From Chloroflexota bacterium (GTDB lineage: Bacteria > Chloroflexota > Anaerolineae > UBA7937 > B3-Chlor): a stretch of 64,000 nt of DNA. The notes below the pieces were generated by a model. It worked only from the letters and a program-made list of their open reading frames with translations. It did no database searches and was not told the DNA's origin. Position numbers and translations under genes: made by a program. The number at the start of each line of letters is the position of its first letter. Positions within the stretch are counted from its first letter, which is position 1. The stretch is from positions 248,001-312,000 of the forward strand of contig JAUVXJ010000002.1 in assembly GCA_030603665.1 (NCBI GenBank), written 5' to 3'. Below are positions 53,630 to 63,483 of the stretch, in pieces.

Positions 53630-55681
53630 TCAGTCGGCGGTACGGATCTGATAGTTGCCATAGCCGTCAACAAGACACGGCAGGTCGGGCGGAATCACGG
53701 TCGTGGCGCCGGATTCCTCGATGATGGCGGGACCGACGAAACTCATGCCTGGTTCCAAGGTATCGCCATCGTAGATCGTCGCCTGATGGATGCCGGCCTC
53801 GACGTAATCCACTTCGCGATATCCTTTGACCGCATCGTCGAGCTTGCGGCCCGTCGTCGGCAGCTTCTCTGGCTTGAGCTTGTCTACCTCGGCCATAGCC
53901 ACCAGATGATAAGCGACCACTTCGACCGGTGCGTCCAGCCGGTAGGTGTATTCGCGTTCATAGTCAGTGACGAATCGCTGGCGGATGGCCTCGAGCCGCT
54001 CTGCCGTGATCTCCCCGTCGGGCAGAACGATCTCCACAGAGTGCTCCTGGTTCTGATAGCGGCACCGGGCGTAGCGCAGGAAATGCACGCGCGCGGGATC
54101 GATGTCCTCGGCGAAGTACTCCTCCAGGGCCTTTTCCTCCAGTTGTTTAAGCTCCCGGTCCAGCTGTTCAGCCGCCCCCGACTCCGACAGGTCAACTATC
54201 TGAGTCTGCAGGTAGTCCCGCCGCAGGTCGCTGAGCAACATGCCCCAGGCGGAGAACACGCTGGATTGCTTGGGGATCACCACCTTCTTGATGCTCAGCT
54301 CCTTGGCCAGGGCGCAAGCGTGCATCCCACCTCCGCCGCCAAAGGCGAGCAGCGCGAAATCGCGTGGGTCATGGCCGCGATTGACTGAGATCAGCTTGAT
54401 GGCGTTGACCATGTTGTTGTTGGCGATGCGGACGATGCCGCGCGCAGCTTCCTGGCGGGTGGTATCGAGGGTCGCGGCCAGCTTATCCAGCGCGTTGGCC
54501 ACCTCATCCATGTCCGCCTCTATGGTGCCGCCACAGAAGTAGTGGGGGTTGATGCAGCCCAGCGCCAGGTTAGCGTCGGTGGTGGTCGCTTCGGTGCCGC
54601 CCAAGCCATACGCTACCGGGCCGGGCACGGCTCCGGCGCTCTGAGGACCAACATGTAGCCTCTGGAAGTCATCGACCCAGGCGATCGACCCGCCGCCGTT
54701 GCCGATTTCCACCAGGTCAACTACCGGTACCATCACCGGATAGCCGGCCGAGGTTTCGCGGCGTTCGATCACGTAGTTGCTGTTGAGCCTGACATGGCCA
54801 CCCGTGATCAGTCCGCATTTGGCCGTGGTTCCGCCGATGTCGATGGCGATGGCATCCGGCTCTCCGATCAGCCGGCCCAGCGCCGCACCGCCCCAGATCC
54901 CGCTGGCAGGACCTGACTCGACCATGGTGATGGGGATCTGACGCGCGCTCTTGACCGTGTCTACGCCGCAGTTGGATTGCATGATGTACGGCGTGCAGCG
55001 CATGCCGGCATCGTAGAGGGCGCTGGTTAGACGGTCCAGGTAGCGGTGGGCGATCGGTTGGACGTACGCGGATAACACGACAGTGTTAGTGCGCTCATAC
55101 TCGCGCCACTCCCGCGTTATCTGGTGCGAGGCCACCACGGAGACCTCCGGCCAAAGCTCCTTCACCTGGGCCAGCACCGCCTCTTCATGAGCCGGATTAG
55201 CATAGGAATTGATGAAGCTGATGGCGATGGCTTCAACTCCCTCGGCCCGGAAATCGTCCAGGATGGCGGGCAGTGCGGAAAGGTCCAGGGGCGTGGCCTC
55301 GATCCCCTTGTAGTTGATGCGCCCCCTGACTTCGCGGCGCAGATAGCGGGGTACAAAGGGCTCCGGCTTGCGATATTCCAGGTTGAAGAAGTCGGGTCGA
55401 GTGCCGCGGCCGATCTCTATGATGTCGCGGAAACCCTCAGACGTGAGCAGCCCGACCTTGGCGCCCTTTCTCTCGGTGATCGCATTGATGACGATGGTCG
55501 TCCCGTGCACGAAGGACGCGAACTCACTCGGCTCTATTTCAGCGGCCGAGATGACCTCCATCACGCCTTCTTCGTATTGCGCAGGGGTCGTGTGACTCTT
55601 GCCCGTGACGACATCACCGTCCGGGCTCACGAACACAAGGTCCGTGAAGGTACCTCCTATGTCCGTAGCAACTCTCAGCAT
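53630..55681 (-). CDS. hyuA: Hydantoinase/oxoprolinase subunit A
   Basis: A 683-residue ATP-binding subunit. The N-terminal nucleotide site is TDIGGTFTDLVFVSPDG (residues 6-22) and a second phosphate motif is AIDIGGTTAKCGLI near 280, as expected for this actin-like fold. It pairs with HyuB for ATP-driven ring opening. Start codon ATG 55681. The 3' end is 11 nt before hyuB. Confidence 0.94.
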   Translation of the reverse strand: MLRVATDIGGTFTDLVFVSPDGDVVTGKSHTTPAQYEEGVMEVISAAEIEPSEFASFVHGTTIVINAITERKGAKVGLLTSEGFRDIIEIGRGTRPDFFNLEYRKPEPFVPRYLRREVRGRINYKGIEATPLDLSALPAILDDFRAEGVEAIAISFINSYANPAHEEAVLAQVKELWPEVSVVASHQITREWREYERTNTVVLSAYVQPIAHRYLDRLTSALYDAGMRCTPYIMQSNCGVDTVKSARQIPITMVESGPASGIWGGAALGRLIGEPDAIAIDIGGTTAKCGLITGGHVRLNSNYVIERRETSAGYPVMVPVVDLVEIGNGGGSIAWVDDFQRLHVGPQSAGAVPGPVAYGLGGTEATTTDANLALGCINPHYFCGGTIEADMDEVANALDKLAATLDTTRQEAARGIVRIANNNMVNAIKLISVNRGHDPRDFALLAFGGGGGMHACALAKELSIKKVVIPKQSSVFSAWGMLLSDLRRDYLQTQIVDLSESGAAEQLDRELKQLEEKALEEYFAEDIDPARVHFLRYARCRYQNQEHSVEIVLPDGEITAERLEAIRQRFVTDYEREYTYRLDAPVEVVAYHLVAMAEVDKLKPEKLPTTGRKLDDAVKGYREVDYVEAGIHQATIYDGDTLEPGMSFVGPAIIEESGATTVIPPDLPCLVDGYGNYQIRTAD

Positions 55682-55764
55682 TTTGACACCCTCTACCGTG
55701 ATATCTATGGCTAACCTGCTAATGCAGCCTTGCCGACCTTACGAAGATGTTCCTCGAAAGAGCC

Positions 55765-56556
55765 TCAGTCGCCCCGCAACCAAGACCTCATATCCCCAAA
55801 ATCGTACTGCTCATCCAGTTGCCAGGGGGTGAACTCCTCCGGAGGCGGTGATTCGTAGCCCCCTATCTTGCTGTGAGTCCAACCCAGTCGGCTGTTGAGT
55901 TCGGCCGCGAATTCTGCAGTCTTGAGGGAGGCGATCATGGAATCGATGACGGGCACACCCAGTTCCTGCTGCAGCTGCTCGTAGAAGCCATAGGTGGCCG
56001 TGCAGCCCAGAACAATCACCTCGGCCCCGTCGCACTCCACGGCCTCTCTAGCAACTCCCCTGAAGCGGCGGGCCGTTTCCTCCTCATCTTGATGAAACTC
56101 AAGTACACCTAGATCCACCGACTTGAAGGAGGCCAGCCTCTCCTTCATGCCGTAGCTGACCACGTTTTCCATCATCTCTGGGATCCACTTCCTGCGGCCC
56201 ACGATGACAGAGAACTTGTCTCCCAGAGTGGAGGCGAGATGGGTGGATGCTTCACAAGGGGCGATGACCGGCATTCGCTCCGCTACCTCCCGGCCCGCCT
56301 GCAACCCCACGTCGTAGAAACAGCCGATGATTGCGGCGTCGAAACCCTCCCTCTCTGCCTCCTTGACGAGGTGCAAGATATCCACCAACACCAGGGCTTC
56401 GTAGTACCGGTATTCCAGATGCTCCGGGCCCCGAGGCAGCATAATCATCCTGAGCTCGGTCTCCTCCCGCTTGTGGCGGGTCAGGAACTCCAGCCCCTCT
56501 TCCACCACCCCCTTGCCCACGGGATCGATGTACAGAATCTTGCGCTTGGTAGCCAT
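55765..56556 (-). CDS. Asp/Glu/hydantoin racemase
   Basis: A 263-residue cofactor-independent racemase. The two catalytic Cys residues are in IIGCFYDVGL (about 78) and VLGCTATYG (about 191), the classical pair of this family. In hydantoin degraders the enzyme interconverts D- and L-5-substituted hydantoins. ATG 56556 is chosen because the homologous sequence starts there (ATKRKILYIDPVGKGV); a much longer frame to 56910 runs into the transporter gene and is unlikely. It lies 83 nt upstream of hyuA. Confidence 0.88.
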   Translation of the reverse strand: MATKRKILYIDPVGKGVVEEGLEFLTRHKREETELRMIMLPRGPEHLEYRYYEALVLVDILHLVKEAEREGFDAAIIGCFYDVGLQAGREVAERMPVIAPCEASTHLASTLGDKFSVIVGRRKWIPEMMENVVSYGMKERLASFKSVDLGVLEFHQDEEETARRFRGVAREAVECDGAEVIVLGCTATYGFYEQLQQELGVPVIDSMIASLKTAEFAAELNSRLGWTHSKIGGYESPPPEEFTPWQLDEQYDFGDMRSWLRGD

Positions 56557-56608
56557 CTCTTGTTTGACTCCTTCCCCGTCGAGGCCACTCTGCCCAGCAA
56601 TCCCCGTC

Positions 56609-57583
56609 CTAGCGGGAGATGTGGCACCGCACCGTGTGTCCTGGCTCCACCTCGACCATCGCAGGATCCTCACTGGAGCAGATATCCTTGCTCTGGGGAC
56701 AGCGGGGATGGAAACTGCACCCGCTGGGCACGTTAATCGGGCTGGGTATCTCACCGAGGGAGGCGATCTTCTTGGGCTTGAGCGCCTCCTCCTCATCTGA
56801 GACCACTGGGATGGAAGAAAGAAGCATCTGAGTATACGGATGATACGGATTGCGGAAGAACTCGGCCGCATCGGCGATCTCGCAGATCTTGCCCAGATAC
56901 ATGATGGCAACCCGGGAAGCGACGTTTCTCATCAGACTCAGGTCGTGGGTGATGAACAGGTATGAGAGGTGGAACTCCTTCTGAAGTCGAAGGAGAAGGT
57001 TGATGATCTTGGCTTGGATAGACACGTCCAAGGCCGACGTCGGCTCGTCCAGGATCACGAACGATGGGCTGGTGGCTAAGGCCCGGGCGATGGCCACCAT
57101 CTGCTTCTCACCGCCCCCCAACATCTGCGGGTATTTGTGCATGTAGTCCGCAGGGAGCTCGACCATCTGCAGGAGCTCCAGGATCCTGGTCTGGAGATCC
57201 CCATTCGATCCGTATAGACGCAGCGGGAAACCTACGATGTCTTTGATGGTCCTCCTGGGATTGAGCGAAGAACCAGGGTCCTGGAAGACGATCTGAATCT
57301 CCTTCCTCAGGTCTGCCCTCCGCTTTCCGCCTCTCCCATACAGACTCTGTCCCTGGAAGGCTATGTCGCCCGCCGTTGGCTTGTACATCCCCACGACGGT
57401 ATAGGCCACGGTGCTCTTGCCCGAACCCGACTCGCCAACCAGGCCGAAGGTCTCCCCTTCCCGCACGGCAAAGGAGACGCCATCGACCGCCTTCACGGTG
57501 ATCGGCTCTCGTGCAACGATGCCGCGATATCCGACGATGAAATGCTTCTTCAGGTCACTAACGGTTAGCAGATCGGCGCTCAT
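56609..57583 (-). CDS. dppF: Oligopeptide/dipeptide ABC transporter ATP-binding protein (OppF/DppF)
   Basis: A 324-residue ABC ATPase. Walker A is GESGSGKST near 50, the signature is [15 protein letters not shown] near 162, and Walker B is [12 protein letters not shown]. The C-terminal extension [16 protein letters not shown] is the Cys motif of OppF/DppF ATPases. It powers the permease pair DppBC together with DppD. It is 5 nt after dppD and 52 nt before the racemase gene. Confidence 0.94.
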   Translation of the reverse strand: MSADLLTVSDLKKHFIVGYRGIVAREPITVKAVDGVSFAVREGETFGLVGESGSGKSTVAYTVVGMYKPTAGDIAFQGQSLYGRGGKRRADLRKEIQIVFQDPGSSLNPRRTIKDIVGFPLRLYGSNGDLQTRILELLQMVELPADYMHKYPQMLGGGEKQMVAIARALATSPSFVILDEPTSALDVSIQAKIINLLLRLQKEFHLSYLFITHDLSLMRNVASRVAIMYLGKICEIADAAEFFRNPYHPYTQMLLSSIPVVSDEEEALKPKKIASLGEIPSPINVPSGCSFHPRCPQSKDICSSEDPAMVEVEPGHTVRCHISR

Positions 57584-57588
57584 GCTCT

Positions 57589-58587
57589 CTAAGTTCCCTC
57601 TTCTTCCTGCGAATACAGAAAGCAGGCTACCTCATGGTCTTCGCTCACCTTCACAAACCTAGGCTTGTCTGTCCTGCACACCGGCATGGCCCGTTCGCAG
57701 CGGGGATGGAAACGACAGCCGACCGGCGGATTGAGGTAGTCGGGGATCCGCCCCGGGATCCCATCTGCTATACCCCCGCCGGTCAGTTTCGGGACTGCAG
57801 CCATCAGACCGACGGTGTAGGGGTGGAGAGGTCGCGAGAACAACTCCTTCGTAGGGGCCATCTCCACCATATTGCCCGCATACATCACGTAGACCCGATC
57901 CGCTATTTCTCTCACCACCCCCAGAGTGTGCGTGATGAGGATGACGGAGGTATTGATCTCTTCGGCCAACCTTCGAAGCAGTCGCAGAATCTGATCTTGG
58001 ATGCTGACATCCAGGGAGGTGCCTGGCTCGTCAGCTATGATCAGTTCCCGGTCGCCGGCCACCGCCATGGCGATACAGACGCGTTGCCGCATGCCGCCGC
58101 TCAGCTGGAATGGGTAGTTCTTCAACAGGCGTTCCGGGTCGGGCAGGGCCACCTCCTTCAGGGCCTCCACCGCCCGCTGGCGGATCTCCTTGCCAGACAA
58201 CCTCTTGTCCCCCGACGCGGAGTACTTGACCGCCGCCTCCAGTTGCTTGCCAATGGTGAACACTGGGTTGAGGGCTGCCGTCGGGTCCTGGAAGATCATG
58301 GCCATCCCCTCGCCCCGCACCTGCCCCAGCTCCCTCGACGTCATTTGCAGGATGTCGCGCCCCTTGAAGAGGATCTCGCCGCCCGTGACCCGCGCTGGCG
58401 GCATAGGCAAGACACGCAGAACGGCCTTCATGGTGGTCGTCTTGCCGCAGCCAGTCTCCCCGACCAAACCTACCTTCTCGCCGCTGCGCACCGTGAAATC
58501 AACGCCATCCAGGACCTTGAGGGTGCCTCCAAAGACGTCAAATACAACATGAAGGTCCCTGATGTCCAGCAGGCGGTCATTCTCCAT
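57589..58587 (-). CDS. dppD: Oligopeptide/dipeptide ABC transporter ATP-binding protein (OppD/DppD)
   Basis: A 332-residue ABC ATPase. Walker A is [10 protein letters not shown], the signature is [13 protein letters not shown] and Walker B is [12 protein letters not shown]. The C-terminus carries [20 protein letters not shown] 58587 is chosen because GGAGG lies 7 nt upstream and it gives the family N-terminus [12 protein letters not shown]; a longer frame reaches 58761 inside dppC. It begins 1 nt after the dppC stop. Confidence 0.93.
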   Translation of the reverse strand: MENDRLLDIRDLHVVFDVFGGTLKVLDGVDFTVRSGEKVGLVGETGCGKTTTMKAVLRVLPMPPARVTGGEILFKGRDILQMTSRELGQVRGEGMAMIFQDPTAALNPVFTIGKQLEAAVKYSASGDKRLSGKEIRQRAVEALKEVALPDPERLLKNYPFQLSGGMRQRVCIAMAVAGDRELIIADEPGTSLDVSIQDQILRLLRRLAEEINTSVILITHTLGVVREIADRVYVMYAGNMVEMAPTKELFSRPLHPYTVGLMAAVPKLTGGGIADGIPGRIPDYLNPPVGCRFHPRCERAMPVCRTDKPRFVKVSEDHEVACFLYSQEEEGT

Positions 58588-58588
58588 C

Positions 58589-59473
58589 CTATACCTCCTC
58601 AGCACCCAGCATGTCCCGCAGGCCGTCGCCCAACAGATTGAACCCCAAGACGACCAGGACAATCGCCAGGGCGGGGAAGACCGCAATCCACCATTGGTCC
58701 GGCAGGTACTTGGAGCCATCGGCAACCATGGTCCCCAAGCCAGGTCGCGGTGGTTGCACACCCAGCCCGACGAAACTCAGCGAGGAACCGATGAGGATGA
58801 CCCATCCCATGTCCAAACTCATCTTGGTGAAGATGGGCGAAATGCAATTGGGGAGGATCTCCCGGAAAAGGATATGAAACCTGCTGGCCCCGATGGTCTC
58901 AGCCGAGGCCACGAAGAACTCATGCCGCAGGGTAGACGCCAACCCGTACACGAGGCGACAGTACCAGGGCCACCACATCAGCGATACGGCCAGCATGGCG
59001 TTGAACAGGTTGGGGGTAAGCACGGAAGCGATGGCCAGGGCCAGGACTAGGGGCGGCACAGCCAGGAAGATATCCGTAGTGCGCATGATAACCGTGTCTA
59101 CCCAGGTTCCCTGATAGTAGCCCGCCACCAGGCCCAGGATCACCCCTGGGGGCACAACGAGACTGAGAACGACCACGCCCATCATCAATGAGAAACGGAA
59201 GCCGAAGAAGATTCGGCTCATGATGTCTCGACCGACCACATCGGTCCCGAAGGGATAGGTCCTGCACGGTGGGCGGCTGGCGTTCTCGAAATCGACGAAA
59301 GCGCTGGCGTGCTGGGGGTAAGGAGCCACCACGGGGGCAAAGACAGCCAGGAAGACCACCAGGGAGACGGTGAACAGTCCGATGAGGGACAGACGATTTC
59401 GCGAGAATTTGTACCAGCTACGCCGGAGGTTCTCGCTCCTTTGGGCGGAGCCCAGGACCTTGGCTGATACCAT
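58589..59473 (-). CDS. dppC: Oligopeptide/dipeptide ABC transporter permease (DppC)
   Basis: A 294-residue inner-membrane permease with about six TM helices. The N-terminal FSRNRLSLIGLFTVSLVVFL is the classical start of OppC/DppC, and the EAA loop is present around ASAETIGASRFHILFREILP. ATG 59473 lies 4 nt after the dppB stop; an in-frame start at 59545 inside dppB is less likely. Confidence 0.92.
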   Translation of the reverse strand: MVSAKVLGSAQRSENLRRSWYKFSRNRLSLIGLFTVSLVVFLAVFAPVVAPYPQHASAFVDFENASRPPCRTYPFGTDVVGRDIMSRIFFGFRFSLMMGVVVLSLVVPPGVILGLVAGYYQGTWVDTVIMRTTDIFLAVPPLVLALAIASVLTPNLFNAMLAVSLMWWPWYCRLVYGLASTLRHEFFVASAETIGASRFHILFREILPNCISPIFTKMSLDMGWVILIGSSLSFVGLGVQPPRPGLGTMVADGSKYLPDQWWIAVFPALAIVLVVLGFNLLGDGLRDMLGAEEV

Positions 59474-59477
59474 CCTG

Positions 59478-60506
59478 CTATTCGCTCCTTCCAGCTCCCA
59501 GTTGGATCCGAGGATCCAGCCTGGCCACGACGATGTCAACCGCAATGTTGGTAATGATGAACACCACTCCCAGGACCAGGATGACAGCGGAAATGGCGTT
59601 CAGGTCTTTGCGCAGCATGGCATTGATGCCGTACCGAGACAGCCCGGGCCAGACGAAGATCAATTCTACCAGGAAAGCGTTGCCCAGAGTGGCTGCAAAG
59701 TCAAGGCCCAGGATGGAGACGGTTGGGATGAGGGAGGGTTTGAGCAGGAAGCTTCGCATGATCACGCTGCCTGGGATGCCCAGGGAACGTTCTGCCGCGA
59801 TATAGTCCTTGGTCAAGTTGTCGGACATCGTTGAGCGCGTGATCCGCGCCTCTTGGCTCATCCCTCCGAGCGCCAAGGCGACTCCCGGAAGGATCAAGTG
59901 CCACAGCGCGTCGAAGAAAGCGCGAAAATCACCAGCCAGCAGAGAGTCCACGGTGAGGAGACCGGTGATCAGGGGCGGCTTGGATATGTCAGCGCTAAGC
60001 CTGCCCATGGTAGGCATCCAGTCCAAGGCCATGCCGAAAAGCAGCAGGAAGAGGATGGCGAAGACGAAAGACGGGGTCACTACTCCCAAGTAGGAGACAA
60101 TCCGGACCACGTTATCCACCCACTTGTCCTTCTGCCAAGCGGAGACAGCCCCCAGGATGATGCCCCCCGCCCCATTGATGATCCCTGCGAAGAGGGCAAG
60201 TTCGAGCGTGGCTGGGAAGAACTCCCTGATGTCGTCAGCCACCGGACGACGCGTAACCAGGGAGATGCCGAAATCACCCCGCATGGCATCCCGCAGCCAG
60301 TATACGTACTGGACATACAGGGGGTCATTGAGGTGCATCTGCTCGCGCAGGTTGTCCACTACCCATTGGGGCGCCCTGGCGCCCACGGCCATCCGCGCCG
60401 GGTCGCCGGGCATGATGCGGGCGATGATGAAGATCAGTATGGACAAACCCAACAACACAAAAACGGAGTGGACGGCTCGACGACCAAGGAAGGAAGCGAA
60501 ACCCAT
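59478..60506 (-). CDS. dppB: Oligopeptide/dipeptide ABC transporter permease (DppB)
   Basis: A 342-residue inner-membrane permease. The N-terminal RRAVHSVFVLLGLSILIF and the region IARIMPGDPARMAVG are typical of OppB/DppB, and the EAA loop reads YIAAERSLGIPGSVIMRSFL. It forms the translocation channel with DppC. A 16-bp hairpin separates it from the binding-protein gene upstream. Confidence 0.93.
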   Translation of the reverse strand: MGFASFLGRRAVHSVFVLLGLSILIFIIARIMPGDPARMAVGARAPQWVVDNLREQMHLNDPLYVQYVYWLRDAMRGDFGISLVTRRPVADDIREFFPATLELALFAGIINGAGGIILGAVSAWQKDKWVDNVVRIVSYLGVVTPSFVFAILFLLLFGMALDWMPTMGRLSADISKPPLITGLLTVDSLLAGDFRAFFDALWHLILPGVALALGGMSQEARITRSTMSDNLTKDYIAAERSLGIPGSVIMRSFLLKPSLIPTVSILGLDFAATLGNAFLVELIFVWPGLSRYGINAMLRKDLNAISAVILVLGVVFIITNIAVDIVVARLDPRIQLGAGRSE

Positions 60507-60535
60507 CTCGTCCTCGCTGATTCGAGTCCAACTGA

Positions 60536-60570
60536 AGCCCCTGAGAGACCTCAGAGGTCTCTCAGGGGCT
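60536..60570 (-). terminator. 16-bp hairpin between the binding protein and permease genes
   Basis: AGCCCCTGAGAGACCT and its exact complement flank a 3-nt loop. There is no T-run, so it probably works as a partial terminator or as an mRNA-stabilising structure, which in such operons gives more binding protein than permease. Confidence 0.55.
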
Positions 60571-60593
60571 CGATACTAGCGCACCTGCAACAC

Positions 60594-62357
60594 CTACGGC
60601 CCCATGATCCCGATTGCGGGCGCGAACATGGTGTAGCCCATCACGGGGATGACCTCTCCGCGCGCGGGAGGCCAGTCGACGTATGACTGGACGGCGTGCT
60701 TCTGGACTTGGTCGTACAGGAAGAGCGACGGGCAGAGCTCGACTATGTCTTCCTGCAACTTCCGGTACTCGGCGTACCTCTCGTCCTCATCCACGGTCGC
60801 CAAGGCATCATCGATCCTCTGATCCAACGCCCCGTCCAAAAGCCACTCGTTCTGCGACCACGTGGGGGCCGCATCGGAATGGTACCGCACCTTCAGCAGG
60901 GATCCTGCCTCCGGGAAGTCGGCCGAGACGTAGATGGTCACGATGTGCGGGCTGCTCTCCTGACTGGCCATCTCCTCCACCACGGACATCCAAGGCGTAC
61001 CAACGATCACGACGTTGATGCCGATCTCCGCCATGTTGGCCTGGAAGAGAAGTGCCCACTTCTCCTCCGCTGGCACCTCGGTAATCCAGTGGACCTCAAT
61101 GGGGTACTGAGCGAGCTGGTCAGCATACATGGACTGAGCCAACGCGTCCCGAGCCTTGTCCAGATCCCGCTCGAAGACGAAGACATCCGGGTTGTGACCG
61201 GCACAGATCGCCGGGACCGGTCCCACCGATTGTGTGGTGCCCGCCCACTCCAGACCGACGGCAACATCGTAGTCGAAGGCGTAAGCCACGGCCCGACGGA
61301 AGTTGACGTCGTCCAAGGGTGGCTTCCTGGTATTCATCATGTAGTAGAATTCGGTGAGGACTGGGAAGGCCACGATGTCGATCCCCTCGATATCGTCGAG
61401 CGCCTCCAGCGCCTCAACGGTCTGCCACTGGTCGGTGATCTCCATCTCCTGCCGCGACATCATGGTCCGGACGGTGGCTGCCTCGGTCGTGGCGATGAAT
61501 CTCACCTCGTCGGGTGCGTTCTCGTCGAACTCTCCGAACCAGCCATCATACTTCTCCATCAGGAGATACTCTTCCAGAGGGAACTCCTTGACCATGTAGG
61601 GCCCTGAACCCGCGTCGTTCGTCAGCAGGTACTCCTTGCCCCAGTCGCCCTTGTCTCCGTAGGGTCCCGGGGTGACGACGTTCGCCATCACATCTTCCTC
61701 GTCCAGGATGTAGAGTCGGATCAGGCTGATGAGGAAGAGACCGCTGGGCTGGGCAAGCTTGAACTCGACGGTGTAGTCGTCGACGGCCTCAGCGCTATCC
61801 ACGGTACCCAGGAACACGTAGGCTAGCCCCTCGCCGATCGTCAGCAAGCGGTTCATGCTGAAGGCAACATCGCTGGCCATCAGTTCGCTGCCATTATGGA
61901 ACTTGACACCTTTCTTGAGATTGAAGGTCCAGGTCAGACCGTCAGCTGAGACGTCCCAACTCTCCGCCACGTGGGCATCAACCCCACCCTCGGTATTGGG
62001 GAAGACGAGAGAGTCGTACAGGTTGACCAGGGATGAGGTGCTGGAGAAATCGGACCCCACCGCAGGGTCGATGTAGGTAGGCCAGGCAAAAGTGGCCCTG
62101 AACACCCTCTTCTCTGGTGGTGGTGGCGGCGTGGTGGCCGTGGGTTCGGGCGGTGGCGAGGTAGCCGTGGCCTCCGGGGGTGGCGGAGCGGCCGTAGCCT
62201 CTGGGGGTGGCGGCGTAGCTGTGGCCTCAGGCGGCGGCGGAGGCGTGGTGGGCTCAGGCGGCGGTGGAGTCTCGGCAGGAGCCCCGCAACCGGCTAGCAC
62301 CATAGCCACTACAATCAGAAGACTCAAGGTGATCCACAAGCATCGTTTGGTAGACAT
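60594..62357 (-). CDS. dppA: Peptide-binding lipoprotein of the Dpp transporter (SBP_bac_5)
   Basis: A 587-residue family 5 solute-binding protein. The signal peptide ends in lipobox LAGC, followed by a long Pro/Glu/Thr repeat region (about 30-85) that acts as a spacer from the membrane. The binding domain (about 90-585) has the expected layout (AESWDVSADGLTWTFNLKKG, then AYAFDYDVAVGLEW). The ligand, a peptide or other solute, is not known. It is the first transporter gene after the M29-like gene at 62430. Confidence 0.92.
   Translation of the reverse strand: MSTKRCLWITLSLLIVVAMVLAGCGAPAETPPPPEPTTPPPPPEATATPPPPEATAAPPPPEATATSPPPEPTATTPPPPPEKRVFRATFAWPTYIDPAVGSDFSSTSSLVNLYDSLVFPNTEGGVDAHVAESWDVSADGLTWTFNLKKGVKFHNGSELMASDVAFSMNRLLTIGEGLAYVFLGTVDSAEAVDDYTVEFKLAQPSGLFLISLIRLYILDEEDVMANVVTPGPYGDKGDWGKEYLLTNDAGSGPYMVKEFPLEEYLLMEKYDGWFGEFDENAPDEVRFIATTEAATVRTMMSRQEMEITDQWQTVEALEALDDIEGIDIVAFPVLTEFYYMMNTRKPPLDDVNFRRAVAYAFDYDVAVGLEWAGTTQSVGPVPAICAGHNPDVFVFERDLDKARDALAQSMYADQLAQYPIEVHWITEVPAEEKWALLFQANMAEIGINVVIVGTPWMSVVEEMASQESSPHIVTIYVSADFPEAGSLLKVRYHSDAAPTWSQNEWLLDGALDQRIDDALATVDEDERYAEYRKLQEDIVELCPSLFLYDQVQKHAVQSYVDWPPARGEVIPVMGYTMFAPAIGIMGP
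62110..62280 (-). repeat. Low-complexity Pro/Glu/Thr coding repeat
   Basis: Short repeated units coding PPPPEAT-like blocks within dppA. They form the linker behind the lipid anchor, and their number probably varies between strains. Confidence 0.8.
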
Positions 62358-62429
62358 CTCTCCTCCTTTAGCTCCGTGCTTCGTGACTAGGTGGCCGAAA
62401 AACCTGTCTCCGCTATCACCTCCTTTCTT

Positions 62430-63479
62430 TCAATACCCTGAAACGCCCATCTCTTTGCACAACTCAACCAACCGGGGATGCACATACATCCCCTCATTCT
62501 CCAACTGCACCTCGTCCGCCCAGACTGACGGACTGGTCACGATGCCATCAGTGTGGCTGGCTGCCCCCGCCCGCGTTCGGCCTATGCCGAACTGCATGCA
62601 GCCGAAAAGCCTCTCGTCCTCCAGGATTCGTCCCGTCAGGCAGGTCACCCCGGGGTTGAAACCGTAGCAGGAGTGATCGACAAGGTACATCATAGAGTCG
62701 TCGAAGCTATCCAGCCATCGCTGAAAGGTCCTCGCCTCCGCTCCTCCGTCGATCCCCACGACACGACCCTTCTCGATAGCAATGCTGACTGGGTTTGACA
62801 ACAGCCCCAGCTCCGCGGGTGGCCAGATGGCCCCGTCGAAGACCAGGGTGCCATTGAACGTGTCGGCGAGCTCCTCAAACCAGGATTGGCCAGCCAGCAT
62901 CTGAGAGTAGCCCCCGCCCTCTCCCGCGCCCATCTGAGTGAAGGTGGGCGGCGCCTGGGGATCGGGCTGCACGATCAGGTCGGTTCCCGCTGGGCTCGTG
63001 ATGTGTATCTCCTTGGCCTGGTGGGAGAGCTCATAGAGAGCATTGGCCATCTCGTCCAGGAGAGGGTAGTTCACCTTGCCAATGGTCCGTACCATCATGG
63101 CCACGTCCATGCCCGACAGACAGAAGTACCGACAGCCGGCGGCGATGGCCTCCCGCTGGGCATTGCTGTAGAGGATGTAGGTCACGGCGAACTCTATCCA
63201 GACATCCGCTCCGATCAAGGCTCGCGCCACTGGCGGTGGTGGGTCCTGGCACGGGTTGGGCAGGGTCTCGTACCAAATGATGGTGGGCGTGGCGCCAGCG
63301 GCATATGCCGCCTGTGCCGTAGCCCGCACGACACGCTCATCGCTGGAGGTATCGGCGGTGATCACCACCTGCTCACCCGGCTGCACGGGCATTGCCTCCT
63401 CCACCAGCTTCCGCGCCGCCGCAGCTAGCTCTAGCGACAAGTACTCTGCTCCGGTCTCCGTTCCCACGGCCGGTGCCAT
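62430..63479 (-). CDS. M29-like aminopeptidase, second copy
   Basis: A 349-residue protein distantly related to the one at 50283. Blocks resembling the family's metal region are DLIVQPDPQAPPTFTQMGAG, VFDGAIWPPAELG and a C-terminal FGCMQFGIGRTRAGAASHTD. The order and spacing differ from the canonical M29 pattern, so catalysis is probable but not certain. ATG 63479 has AAGGAG upstream; an in-frame GTG at 63500 would overlap the regulator gene. It follows the XRE-cupin regulator directly. Confidence 0.75.
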   Translation of the reverse strand: MAPAVGTETGAEYLSLELAAAARKLVEEAMPVQPGEQVVITADTSSDERVVRATAQAAYAAGATPTIIWYETLPNPCQDPPPPVARALIGADVWIEFAVTYILYSNAQREAIAAGCRYFCLSGMDVAMMVRTIGKVNYPLLDEMANALYELSHQAKEIHITSPAGTDLIVQPDPQAPPTFTQMGAGEGGGYSQMLAGQSWFEELADTFNGTLVFDGAIWPPAELGLLSNPVSIAIEKGRVVGIDGGAEARTFQRWLDSFDDSMMYLVDHSCYGFNPGVTCLTGRILEDERLFGCMQFGIGRTRAGAASHTDGIVTSPSVWADEVQLENEGMYVHPRLVELCKEMGVSGY

Positions 63480-63483
63480 ATCT

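Noticed and set aside
55765-56910. A 381-residue frame for the racemase gene
   Set aside because: The extra N-terminal 118 residues are antisense-like, Arg/Ser-rich and overlap dppF; the family homology begins at 56556.
62110-62280. Short regular repeats considered as a CRISPR array
   Set aside because: They are in frame within dppA, code for a Pro/Glu/Thr linker and have no spacers. No CRISPR array or cas gene was seen anywhere.
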